From Eriocheir sinensis (taxonomy: Eukaryota > Arthropoda > Malacostraca > Decapoda > Varunidae), in assembly GCF_024679095.1 (NCBI RefSeq), contig NW_026111762.1, forward strand, positions 297,378 to 361,377: DNA of 64,000 nucleotides, in the 5' to 3' direction. The notes below the pieces were generated by a model that saw only the letters and a list, made by a program, of their open reading frames with translations, was not told the DNA's origin and made no database searches. Positions 45,561 through 56,842 of the stretch are shown piece by piece. The position numbers were made by a program, and so were the translations under genes. Every line of letters starts with the position of its first letter. Within the stretch, counting starts at the first letter, position 1.

Positions 45561-45632
45561 TAAGAAAAGGGAAAAAAATCCGTGAAGAAGATTTGATACA
45601 AACTGAATCTTCGAGTCACAATGCGTACGAAC

Positions 45633-47263
45633 TCAGCGCGGTGGGGCAACTCTTGCCTGAAGATGGTTGTACAAAGTCAGAGCCCGCTTAACAAGGCAGA
45701 ACAGGGGGATGACAATGATGATAAAAAGAACCACCGGCAAGATCAGTGATGGGTAATGTACATATAGGGCAAGGTAAACCGGTAGAGAGTCATGGACAGC
45801 TGACTCCAATTCCGAGAAATTTGAAAAGGTTAGCTCGGAAAGGCTATTTGTCACATACTTCATTCTAGAAAAGGTGAGATTCACTAAACTGTCAATAGGA
45901 TAGATTGGGATGGCATTTGTGGCCGCAAATCCATGATGGAGCGTCTCCGGAAAGGTTGTCAAATTGACAGAACGTAGGGAACAAGCCACCCGTACCGCCA
46001 GGTGACCTGCAACCTCTCTATAAGTTGAACCTTCGGGACAGACCACTGTCACAAACACTGGTAGTGTGAAAAAGAAATAGTGAAATCCGGAGAACCTCCT
46101 GTGGAAAAGCGATTTAGGGCGACGTGACGATAGGGCAAGTCTCTAGAGCTTTAGAAGCATCCGACTGGGTCAGCACCACCTCGCAGATACCACCTGTCAA
46201 CGGGAGGAATGCAAAGAGTGACGCTGAGCAAAAATAGAGATTGTGATACTCTGTTTTGCAGGACCCTAGGTCTGACGGCTGGCCCGTTGCATAAAGCGAT
46301 AAATCATTACGAATTAAGACCACTGTGGCAGGTAAGTCCAGCACCATCTCCGAGTTATTGACTGAGAAAGGTTCCAGCTGATAAACCTCAAACACATCCT
46401 TTGACCTGAAGGGAACGTGAATTACTATAGCTTCCGACGTCAGGAATGACTCAAGCAAGGGATAGTAGTGGTGTATGGCATGCATGTCAAACAAAGGTGT
46501 TAGTTGGTGGTTCTCTACTCCTATTTTCAAAGCCTTTTGCAAATCCCTGACAGGAAAAAGAGAAGAGGTAACCCTACCACAGTCTGCATCCACTACATTC
46601 TGTATTACCAGAGCATTAGTATGGAGGATAGAGTTGACTGCACTCTCCAAGGCAGGCAAGGTTTGTAGAACAAGTTCCATTTGGTACATATTAGCCATGC
46701 CGGTCCACAACTCATTAATGGAAGAGCCTAAGGTTCGGGAATAGAAGCAATATCCTGTACTGCATGCTCAAGTCTGGAAATGTGGAAGAATTCATCCTAA
46801 TGGTTTTGTGTTTAGTAGCAGCAAGTGAAGCCAAACGGTTATACCTATCACTAAGTTCCTCCACATCCTCATCCATTGCGGTTCCAAACAACATGCGGGA
46901 AAGTTGCCCAATCCCATCAAGCAAGCCCCGTTTAGTACGGTTAGGAAACGAAAGAGCTGCGTAGTTCTCCAAAGCCAGGGTTAGAGTATCATTCAAGTAC
47001 TTTATGCGGTCATGCATCAGACGCAGGAGACCGTCTTCAGGAGCATTGATATCCATCTGCAACACAACCCCAGTCACTTGTTCCGTTATTGTCCTCAGTG
47101 TGCCTGGTATTTCCACCAGAGCAGTAAACGGGTACTGGACCCACAGGACATCCTCGACCAGAGAAACCCGGCCCAAATGAGCAGAGAGGGCCCCCGGCTT
47201 GAGGTGCGCAGGGTCTGCAGCCAGAACGGAGCGCAGAAGGAAGTAGAAGGTGAGGGACAACAT
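45633..47263 (-). pseudogene. env: Envelope (baculovirus F-like) gene, broken
   Basis: The N-terminal frame (47263-46715) starts MLSLTFYFLLRSVLAA, a signal peptide. It reaches a furin-type site RTKR followed by GLLDGIGQLSRMLFGTAMD, the fusion-peptide-like region shared by errantivirus Env and baculovirus F proteins. The second frame (46710-46114) covers the central ectodomain with Cys-containing blocks (YFCSAS, GGICEV). The third (46058-45633) holds NLTTFP and a C-terminal hydrophobic anchor with a basic tail. Two frame breaks, near 46712 and 46060-46110, separate them, so no complete Env can be made. In the family the protein mediates membrane fusion. Here it is a fossil. Confidence 0.8.
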
Positions 47264-48765
47264 TTCCTGGAACCAAGCAGAAAACCCTTATTGGCGAGGA
47301 CGCAGGTTATAGTCGTGTGTTGGAAAGATAGACAAAGCATCGTCAGGCTGAGGCAAACAGGCGGTTCTCGCTGGTTCAACTGAAGTCGAATCGATGACCT
47401 CAGGCTGGGCGTCTGTCTTTTTGAGGCGATCACTATGCACAATTTCGTATGAATTAAAAATGAGATCATAAAGCTCAAATTTGTGACCACCTAGTTGCCT
47501 AACTATCTGGCGTGGGCCCACGAATTTAGGGGACAACTTCGAATGTCTCTCTGGGACTCGAATCATAACAAAGTCACCCACTTTCAAGGAAACAGGGGCG
47601 GCACGCTTGTGTTGCTGCAAGCACATAGCCTCAGATGTAGCCAGTAGTCTCTTTCTGACTTCTCTATGAATGTCTGTGAAAACCTTGAGTTGAACCTTAG
47701 AATAATCATCTACATTATATACAGGTGAATGAGAACTACCAAGCAGGTCATACGGGAGTCTCTTCTCAACCCCAAAATTATGTAGTGGGGAGATTGTCCC
47801 GTTGACTCACAAACACTGCTGTTTATGCTTGCTGCAACATATGCCAGCCAGTCCTCCCAGGTATGCTGAAGTCCGCTAACGACCGGGCGCAAGACATCTA
47901 AAATCTTCCTATTCGCGCGCTCAACAAGGCCGTTGCTGGCTGGGTGATAACTGACTGTAAAAGATTGTGTAATGGCAAACTGTTTGCATATTTCTGCTAA
48001 AAGTTGATTTCGAAACTCGGTTCCATTATCACTTAACAACACTCTAGGTGTGGAATACGGACAAATGAGATGAGTAATCAGGGCATGAGCAATGGACTTA
48101 GCAGATTTATCTTGCACTGGGGCTAAAACAACGTACCGAGACAAGTGATCTACACAAACTAAGAGGTACCTAGAGCCCTGGTGGCTGGCGGGAAGCTGTA
48201 GCAAGTCAATAGAAACTACATCCCAAGGCCGGGCAGGGGGCGGGTATTCTAGGATCGGCGCAGGCCTAGGCACCGTCCCTTTATGTTGGGCACACTTGAC
48301 ACACTTAGCCACATACGCGTCAATATCTACACGCATAGTTGGCCAAAAATAGACCGCTCGGGCCGCTGTTAGTGTGCGCTCCCTCCCCGGGTGACCAGCA
48401 ATGATCGCGTCATGAACTAAGTTCAGCACCGCCGGTACATAACACTCCGGTATCACAAACTGTGCAACAGACTCCTTTTTGCGGGGCCAGTAGCGGCACA
48501 GGACACCGTCCTGTGACAAGAAGAATTGTGAAAAAGACACAGGTAGTGGCGGGAGACTTGTTTCGTCACCCGACTCCAGAGCGTATATTACCTTACCCCA
48601 AACGTCATGGCGACGCTGGGCTGCTGCTAAATCCTTAAGACAGAAATTTTGAATTTCAGTATGCGCTTCTGCCACTGAGCCAACAGGTACGTTCCTAGAC
48701 AGTGAATCCGCGACGACATTCGCGCGGCCAGGTAAATACTTAAAGGTTGGCCCAAACTCCTGGAA

Positions 48766-49144
48766 GGGTAGGCGGTGGCGTAGGTGGTATCGTACTGGGC
48801 TCACATTCACCGCGTGATGGACGACGCGGGTTCGAATCCCCACGCTACCACTCGGATTTTTCAGTCACCGCCGAGTGGCTTAAAACTACCCACATGCTGT
48901 CCTGAAGACCACCCATCAACCCGGACTCTAGAGGAAGCCGTCCAAGCGAATCAAGAACGAGTTCCGGGGGGCAGCATGAGCCAATGCAAGATGGCGCCAC
49001 TATAAAACACTAGCCTGCGCCAGAACGGGCTGGGCCGACCATCAGGCCCCACCTGGAAGAAGCCTTGGGCCGACCATCAGGCCCCACCGGGAAGATGCCT
49101 ACCGGCGCAATAGGCAACAACGTAAAAAAAAAAAAAAAAAAAAA
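48766..49144 (+). mobile_element. Full-length tRNA-derived SINE inside pol
   Basis: Head GGGTAGGCGGTGGCG with box-B-like GGGTTCGAATCCCC, core CGGATTTTTCAGTCACC and GCCGAGTGGCTTAAAACTAC, distal GCAGCATGAGCC and ATGGCGCCACTATAAAA, an internal duplication of GGGCCGACCATCAGGCCCCA, and an oligo(A) tail at 49124-49144. It is a forward insertion in the reverse-strand pol. Target duplication, if any, is only a few bases and merges with the A-tail. Its presence in a near-identical-LTR element shows recent SINE activity. Confidence 0.9.
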
Positions 49145-49817
49145 GTCAGGTACCACCGTGCGAGGCGACCGGTGAGGTTTCTACCTTTAAAAAGCTCGGT
49201 GACTGGCGCGTGGTCCGTAAAGACAGTGATAGGATAGCCAAGGATAATATCCCTAAAATGTTTAAGAGCCCAAACAACCGCTAGGGTTTCCTGGTGGGTC
49301 ACTGAATAGTTCGACTCAGCCTGGTTTAAAGTACGACTTGCGTACGCAATAGCGCGATTTTTACCGCGAGCGTCCGGTTGCATCAAAACAGCACCAAGAC
49401 CCAGGGCTGAGGCATCTGTAAAAAGTGTAAAAGGGACGTTGTAGTCCGGGAATGCCAAGGCTGGAGCGTTGATTAACGCTGACTTCAAGTCTGTAAAACT
49501 CTTGTGTTGTGAGGCATTCCAATGAAAAGGGACCTCTTTCTTTAAGAGTTGTGTTAGAGGCGAAGCAATTTTGGCAAAACCTTGTATGAAAGGCCTATAG
49601 TAGCCGGACAACCCAAGGAAAGACCGAACGTTTTCGACGGTCTTGGGTTGCGGAAAATTCTTTATGGCCGATATTTTATCGTCCATCGTGTGGATACCAT
49701 CTCCATCAACAGTGTGGCCTAAAAAGGTGATTTTCGCCTTTAAAAATTCACATTTAGTCAGCTTGGCCTGAAGGCCAGCGCCTCTGAGTTTAAGCAGAAC
49801 CGCTTCTAGTTTAGCTA

Positions 49818-50189
49818 CTATCCATTTCAGAGCCTATGACATACTGTTTTTCGCAGATATCTTTCAAACGAAGACTTGGATCAGCATGGTGCTTTGGCAC
49901 ACATTATTTCACACACTCCGCTAATTTTTGACACTATTGTGCATTGTCAAATGCGCCTAATTATGGCGTTTACTCTTGACTGTGAAGTCAAATACCTGCC
50001 TGAGCTACTACGCATTCGAACAGGCGAATCGTGACGTAGTAGTGACGTCTATCCACCCACTGCCTTCACTCCTGGATACCCCTACTCCCACCGCTCCCTT
50101 CCCTTCCCTCCTACCCTTCTCCTTATCCCCCTACCTCTTTCTCCTCCATGCCTCCGTTACTCTCTCAGTTCCCCCCCTCCCTTTCCCCC

Positions 50190-50274
<85 letters not shown>
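49818..50274 (+). repeat. Left long TIR with (TC)n
   Basis: The 457-bp arm ends in an 82-bp TC array (50193-50274). Over its ~375 non-repetitive bases it differs from the right arm by about one visible substitution (AAATACC versus AAAAACC near 49992). Confidence 0.93.
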
Positions 50275-50276
<2 letters not shown>

Positions 50277-50518
50277 CGGCTACACAGTATATGAATCCAT
50301 GCACAAGTATGAGGAATTAATGGCAGAGAAATAAAAATTATATGCCGAGTGTAGTTGGATTGTTTATGCAAACAATCGTAATCGATGCTCTTGCTTGTTT
50401 CACTGTTACACCGTATTTGGTGAGCGAAGAAGGTAACATGGTAAGTAACGGGCATGCGGCCGATAGACTGCTGATACCCACATCCTGTGGAGGAAGGAGT
50501 ATTTCATCGCTGTGAACC

Positions 50519-52078
50519 ATGGCCAGCTTGCAGCGATGTTCCCGTGGGTGCAAAGGAGCCATCGTACAACGACTCTTTCAAGTCTTTAATCAAGAGAATA
50601 TTGAAAATAAATTGAGGATAAGTTTGAATAGGTAAGTAATGAATCAAAATTTGTATTCCGTAGTTACAAATAAAAGTCACTATATTTTACAGTTAACCAT
50701 GACAATAAAAGTGAACATTCACAGACTGTGTGGAATATCATTTGGATTGTTGTCCTGGTTAAAGAAATGGTTAAACATGAAAATTTCGAACATGCTATCT
50801 AATATGATTTCCTTTCCCCAACAGGCCTTATGATCGTGTTGCAGAGGTCATGGGAATGACCGCAAATGCAGTGCGCTTGCTGGTTCAACGGAGCACACGT
50901 TCTCGGCCAGATACTGCACAGCGCGGACAGCTACTCCCCCTGTGACACCGCCACACTCACCGCCGCCCCCTGCCACACCACTTGTTTTTGACAGTTTTAC
51001 TTCTGGTGCCATTCGCCGCCATATACATGCCAAGTTTGCAGCAAAAGAAAAGTTTACTATTGGCACCCTGACTGAAAGCTTGAAGACGGCATGTATTATC
51101 CCAAGTGAAACCTCAGAAACTACGATGTGGCGAGTGCTGCACAACATGGGATTCTGCTACAGAACATCACAGCGGAAAGTGTACCTAAGGAAGGAGTCGC
51201 TAGATGTCGTGTGCCGCCGTGTTGAGGCTCTCCGAGCACTTCAGCGACATCGGAGGGAGGGAAGAGAAGTAGTTTACGTGGATGAGACATGGTTCACCAC
51301 TCGCATGCAGCACAATAAGGAGTGGGTAGACACATCCCAGCCTGCCACTAATGCTACCTACAGTCGTCAGGTGCCACCTGGAGAAGGGGAGCGATTTGTA
51401 GTGGTAGCAGGTGGTACAGTCGACGGTTTTGTAAGCGAGTCATTTTTGTGCTTCCCTGCAAAAAACAAAACCGGTGACTACCACGGGGAAATGAACAGCA
51501 CCCTCTTCCTTCGCTGGCTTACGTCGCAGCTGCTACCGGCCCTGGAAGAACCATCAGTATTGGTTTTGGACAACGCGCCCTACCACAGCCAGTTGACAGA
51601 GGAGAGTCGGTGTCCCACCACCGCCACCAACAAAGCAGAGTTGATGGACTGGCTAGCGATCCGCAGAATTCACTTCCCGCAACACGCCACGCGTCCCGAG
51701 CTTCTTCAGCTCTGCAGGAGACACCGACCGGAGCCACAGTACACAGTTGATAATGTCATTCGTGACTGGGGACATGAGGTCGTCCGACTACCACCTGCAC
51801 ATCCCGAGCTTAACGCCATCGAACAGGTGTGGGGCGCCATGAAGCGGTATGTGCGCTCCACCTTGCAGCGATTCACCCGGGCAGATCTACAGGTGAGGGT
51901 ACAAGAAGCCAAGCTGTGCGCAACAAAGGAGGTGTGGGCAGGAGCAGTACGACGAGCCAGAGCCTTCGAGGACGAGTACTGGTCCTCTGACAACATACGT
52001 GAAGGTGTAGATCCCGTCGTCATCAACATCGACAGTGATGATGAAGGTGACTTGTTTGTCAATAGTGATGAATATTAA
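50519..52078 (+). CDS. IS630/mariner-like transposase, two exons, D-x83-E spacing
   Basis: Exon 1 (50519-50631) is [20 protein letters not shown], then [16 protein letters not shown]. The intron 50632-50824 has GTAAGT...CAACAG borders. Exon 2 continues [19 protein letters not shown], a helix-turn-helix. A one-base shift in the C-run at 50935-50939 (TGA at 50943-50945) separates this from the main frame (50942-52078). The main frame has the first D in [13 protein letters not shown], the second in [11 protein letters not shown] and E in [18 protein letters not shown]. The second D and E are separated by 83 residues instead of 34-41, the extra ~50 lying between YHSQ and the AHPELN block. An acidic tail ([10 protein letters not shown]) ends the protein. 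One indel from intact, and possibly a sequencing error. Confidence 0.88.
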
Positions 52079-52594
52079 AGTAAAATATGTGGTCAGTTAT
52101 TTATATTATTAATCCACCCAATATATATACTTGGTGTCTATTTATGTCTGCAATGACTTTTTAACATATCTACATGAACCCATATCGTATGGTAGTCTTT
52201 TTCTAACATTAGAATAAATGATTCATATATTTATCACTTTAATTTCGTTTTAACATTTTCTCTGCAATGAATTCCCGCTTCAGTTTCACCCATATTCCTT
52301 TCCGTCTCTTAAACGATTTCCTATACATTATCAAGCGTCAGCTACATCCTTCACACCATCATACGTTCAACGTAACCTACGAGATGGAGGGTAAAAAAAC
52401 TCGTACAACTTTCAATGGTTATATAATTGCCGAATAAACCTCATACAACAATACTCATTAAGCAACAGCAAGTTGCGCTGGACCAGGAATCAAGGTCGTG
52501 TGGAGAGAACACCCGCCCATACTTAAGAATTTAACCCATACTTAAGAGTTATCCGCCATTATAGACAAGTCATAATGAGCCCATACCTTCACAT

Positions 52595-52597
<3 letters not shown>

Positions 52598-52668
<71 letters not shown>

Positions 52669-53040
52669 GGGGGAAAGGGAGGGGGGGAACTGAGAGAGTA
52701 ACGGAGGCATGGAGGAGAAAGAGGTAGGGGGATAAGGAGAAGGGTAGGAGGGAAGGGAAGGGAGCGGTGGGAGTAGGGGTATCCAGGAGTGAAGGCAGTG
52801 GGTGGATAGACGTCACTACTACGTCACGATTCGCCTGTTCGAATGCGTAGTAGCTCAGGCAGGTTTTTGACTTCACAGTCAAGAGTAAACGCCATAATTA
52901 GGCGCATTTGACAATGCACAATAGTGTCAAAAATTAGCGGAGTGTGTGAAATAATGTGTGCCAAAGCACCATGCTGATCCAAGTCTTCGTTTGAAAGATA
53001 TCTGCGAAAAACAGTATGTCATAGGCTCTGAAATGGATAG
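52598..53040 (-). repeat. Right long TIR with (GA)n
   Basis: The 443-bp inverse of the left arm, beginning with a 68-bp GA array (52598-52665). Frames in both arms give the same Ser/Pro-rich translation and are not genes. Confidence 0.93.
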
Positions 53041-54711
53041 TAGGTGACTGGCGCCATCCTTGCTGCAGATGATTAAATCATCTAAATATGCATAGCCTTC
53101 TTTGCCTATCATGTCTGAGAACAATGTGTTGAACATCCTCTGAAAAGTAATGGGTGCGGTTTTGAGGCCGAATGGCATCCTTAACCATTCAAAATGACCG
53201 CTAGGGGTACTGAAGGCTGTAATCTCTCTGGATTCAGCTGCCATCGGCACCTGCCAGTACCCACTTAAAAGGTCAAGACTACTGAAAATATTATTCCCTT
53301 GCCCCAGGGACATTAACAAGTCACCTAAAACAGGCAGAGGGTACCTATCATCCTCAGTCACCTCATTTACTTTCCTAAAATCGATGACAGGCCTGAAACT
53401 CCCGTCCTTTTTAGGGACTAGAAACAAGGGCGAGTTCCACGGAGACCGGGAATGCTGAATAACACCCTGGTCCAACATATCTTTAACCTGTTCATCTACA
53501 ACCTGCCTTTGACTGTGTGGGAGTCTGTACGCAGGAATGTACACCGGTTTGGTGTCGGGTTTAACCCTAATGTTGTGTTCTGTCGCAGCAGTCGCACCTA
53601 AAGGTTCACCGGGCAGGGCAATGACATCACGATACTGATGTAAAAGTTTCAGAAGCGGGCCCTTAAGCTCGGGATAATCGACCACTTTGACTAAAGAATC
53701 GACAGATGAGGCCTGACAAGATGTGTCGCCGGCGGAGTGTTGACCCACTGCGCCGACACAAGGCCGCTTTAACTCTAAAGGGTCTGGGGACACCTGTCCG
53801 TCGAACGCTAAAGCGCGACCCAAAATGACTCCATTTCTGAGTTTCACTGGACCGCCAGTGGCATTAACCACTAAAGCTACGGTCCTACCTCCCTCGCGCA
53901 CCGTGTTAAGGGTGGACTCTATCGCTAGCGTGTTGACACGACTAGGCCCTTCTAGGCAGATGTCACAACCTACGGTGGCGTTAGGGACTGACACAGGGAC
54001 GTGCATTGCGGTTCGCTGAGGATTTCGTGATTCCCCGACGATCGCAGTGACAATTTTCCATCCCCCACAAACGTCAGCTGGTGTTGGTGGTTGACCATGA
54101 AGTGAGGTGGTGCCCGCGCCATGCACCGGCACCGTGGAAAGAGTCGGCACGGTATGCACGACCGACTCAGGAGAAACACTTTCCCGACCCTTGCTGGGTA
54201 TTTCTCTTCTTTCCCAGGGAGAAGCGAGGCGCACAGGTTGATCCATGGCCTTGAAACACCTCCCTTGAAACCTTACTGTATTACTATCTGGATGTATTAC
54301 CATGCGGTTAGACCTCAGTGACGACAACCCAAGAAGACCGTCAGACGGCAGGGAAAAGTTTGACGTCACGTAAAAATCCAAACGCATGACGGGTGTTTCG
54401 TCCCAAACTCACTGGCAAACTCACCAACCCAAGGATGTTAAGCCTGTCGGCGGTGACACCGCAAAGGCTCAGGTCCGAGGGTCGTAGCTGGTAGCGGCCT
54501 CCCCGCGACGCGCGTTTCAAAGCTAAGTATGTCCTTTCAGACAACACATTAACCGCCGCGCCGGTGTCGACCGCAAATGACGCTTGTAGCGGACCCAGCT
54601 TGACTTTAAGCGCCATTATTTCAGGTTGACTGCACGCGGCCACAACAGATTCATACAAGCTACTTTTGTCAGCCTGCACTGCAGTCTCGGTATCCTCCCC
54701 CCCCCGGGTTG

Positions 54712-55923
54712 CTACCCTGGGTCGGTTTTGGGGGGGCGCTCGGCTTCCCCCGACCCCTTCACGAACTTTCCTGCTCGCTCTTTCTTTAACTGGAGCACAG
54801 AGAAACACTCCTCTGTGGTGTGTCTACCAGCACCGTGAACAAAACAGAACTTGCCAGTGTGGTAGCCCGCGGCTCGACTTTTTGAAGCGGCCGGGGTCTT
54901 CTGAGAAGCAGATTTGCCTGACATCGGCGAGCCTCCCTTCTCCCTAGTAGCCTTGCGATCCCGCTGACGTTTTAGACAATAGTCAACCGTATGACCGTCG
55001 CGCTGACAGTACGAACAGTGGCGCTTAGGTTTTTCGGTGGTGGCCGCCACCACTGATGAGGACGCGCTAACATTAGCGGCCTTCTGGTCGACAGAGGCTA
55101 CAGCGGGGACTGGCGCTCCGTCTTTCTCCTCCATCTTAGTTTTTATTTTAAGCATGAAGTCGTGCAACTTGTCAGCGGGGCCGTAGGCTAGGGATAAAGA
55201 ACCTTTTCGAAACTGGCCCTTGATGACAGCCATGTACACAAAAAATTCAAAAAAATTGAGAACATTTGATAGAGACATATTCTCCCTCAGTCCAGCCACC
55301 AGCTTTCAGATAGACGCCCATATCAGTAGACAACCGATAGGCGTCTACTTGTCCGGCTAAAGCTCTTTACTCTCCACAGCTGAAATCAATTTGGTCACAG
55401 CTACATTAACACCTTTGACGAGGCTGTGCCTAACATCTTCCCCAAAAGACTCCAGAAAATGTGACCGAAACTGGGCATAATCCTTGGTTTGTTGCGGTTC
55501 CATGAACGCGCTGGTGTACATAAGAGCTGATGCTTCTGACCCCGGCTTTAATCTAGACCTAATGAAGGAGATTTTATCACCCGGTTCTGACACAAATGAG
55601 TTGTTCATAACATCCTCGCATTGCAGGATGAAGTCTCTCGCACTGTAATCCGGTTCATTGCCTGCGAAAGCTCTGACTGATGCCGTAGTCGGCAGAAGTT
55701 TAATAGTGTTAGTAGCCATTGTGAATTCTTGGTTAGTCAAGATATTACCTTTGTTATCATGCGGGAGAGAAGAAGGAGGAGGAGGAGGAGGAACTCTGTC
55801 ATGAGTTGACCCGCTCCTTAGGACACGGGAATTGTCATCCTCGGCGGGCGCTTCCGAATCCTGCATCAACTTCTGGAACTCCTTGGCCAAAATGTCTATC
55901 TCTTTATCAGACTGACCTGCCAT
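54712..55923 (-). pseudogene. gag: Gag polyprotein with two zinc knuckles, broken
   Basis: Starts MAGQSDKEIDILAKEFQKLM (55923) with a proline run (VPPPPPPSSLP) and a capsid-like helical region (YSARDFILQCEDVMNN, LKPGSEASALMYTSAF, RSHFLESFGED). A TAG at 55357 and two frame changes in 55260-55360 interrupt it. The C-terminal frame (55299-54712) carries a Gly-linked CSYCQRDGHTVDYC knuckle (C-x2-C-x4-H-x4-C) and a second variant CFVHGAGRHTTEEC, with basic linkers. It overlaps the protease frame by 97 bases in a -1 relation, as expected for a programmed -1 shift. Confidence 0.85.
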
Positions 55924-56842
55924 TTAAAAAAAAAGGCATTAGGAAAATATGGCTTCATGAGGAAAAATATGGGAAAAGAAAAAGTATCACCGCTAAGTGT
56001 GTGCTCACTCGCCTCAGATGCTTCCAAAACGCATTAAAAAGAGGGAAAAGAACAATGAGTGAATACTTAGCATGATAAAAACTTCCCCACTGTGCAAGAA
56101 AACACACAAAAGGAGAAAAAAAAATGAAGGATTATATATAAAATGCAAACAATGTTCACAAATCAGGAAAAATATTAAACATCCCTCTACACCTGAATAA
56201 AATTCAACAGCCTAAGGGAAACTAGATACGGCTCCACACGGAGACACACAAAGCACGTAAAAAAAAAAATCACCTGAAATGTCATCAACAAGTGGTGTAT
56301 TAATATAATTAGTGGTGTGTCAGCTACATGCATGTGAATACCATAAAAAAAAGTGTGAAGATTGTGCCCGTGGCACTCCTTCGTCCTCGGCTGGCTCGCC
56401 CTCGTCCTTGGCTGGCTGTCCCCGTCCTTGGCTGGCTGTCCCCGCGTCCTTGGAGCGGCCAGAGACCGCCGGCAGTGCCCGGCAGCGGCTGGCAGCGGTG
56501 AGGAAGGGGCGGAGGAGCGACCACGCTCCACCAAGATCTCCACCAAGGCGAAGGTAAGCGCCCACCCACGAATGACTGTGTCGTAGGCAGACAAGTGGGC
56601 GTCCCAGAATTGGGAAGCGGGATCCCGACAGTGGGCGATGTGGGCGCGCGGGGCGGTGTGGTGGAGTGTGCTGACTCGACTCGGACGGGCCAAGGGGGAA
56701 TGGCGTTGCTTGTGTCAGCTTTCCTGCACACTTTCCTGTCTGCCCCTTGACGACACTTGCCACCGTTAAGTGTTAAGTGTTAAGAGAGAGATAACACACA
56801 GAACACTTCGGAGAAGGTCCGGAAGCCGCTGTTCACCACTTT
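55924..56842 (-). other. 5' leader of the LTR element with GC-rich tandem repeats
   Basis: Untranslated leader between LTR and gag. Positions 56383-56455 hold four imperfect copies of a ~23-bp unit with GTCCTTGGCTGGCT. Next to the LTR the reverse strand reads AAGTGGTGAACAGCGGCTTC. The TGG three bases in could start a primer-binding site, but I cannot assign the tRNA. Long reverse frames here are compositional. Confidence 0.5.

Larger units (their letters stand above)
49818..53040 (+). mobile_element. IS630/Tc1/mariner-type transposon with long TIRs
   Basis: A 3223-bp element inserted in the RT of the LTR element with TA duplications (49816-49817 and 53041-53042). Its termini CTATCCATTTCAGAGCCTAT form inverted repeats of about 440 bp that include a (TC)n array. 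It carries one transposase gene with an intron. TA target, DDE transposase and TIR layout place it in the ITm superfamily. Confidence 0.92.
47288..54808 (-). pseudogene. pol: Gypsy-type pol: protease, RT, RNase H, integrase (interrupted twice)
   Basis: Protease (54808-54341) with AVDTGAAVNVLS. RT (54387-53043) with PVYIPAYRLP, SPWNSPLFLVPKKDGSFRPV, SSLDLLSGYWQVP, MPFGLKTAP and YAYLDDLII. The RT is cut at 53042 by an IS630-type transposon and resumes at 49817. RNase H (49686-49145) has LFTDASALGLGAVL and VFTDHAP. It is cut by a SINE at 49144 and resumes at 48765. Integrase (48760-47790) has a zinc module (GHPGRERT, CVKCAQH) and the D-D-E blocks VSIDLL, LLSDNGTEF and GLVERANRK. A frame break near 47780 precedes the C-terminal part (47626-47288), which contains VPERHSKLSPKFVGPRQIV. 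Protease and gag overlap in a -1 relation. Protease and RT are in different frames, probably through an indel. Confidence 0.9.

Noticed and set aside
48766..48850. A second tRNA gene call
   Set aside because: It is the head of a full-length SINE with an oligo(A) tail.
49976..50320. Ser/Pro-rich frame in the left TIR, repeated at 52589-52882
   Set aside because: It is simply the two arms of the inverted repeat ending in (TC)n. The same translation in both arms does not indicate a gene.
56187..56763. Long overlapping frames in the LTR-element leader
   Set aside because: GC-rich tandem repeats keep all frames open. Their position between LTR and gag fits untranslated leader.
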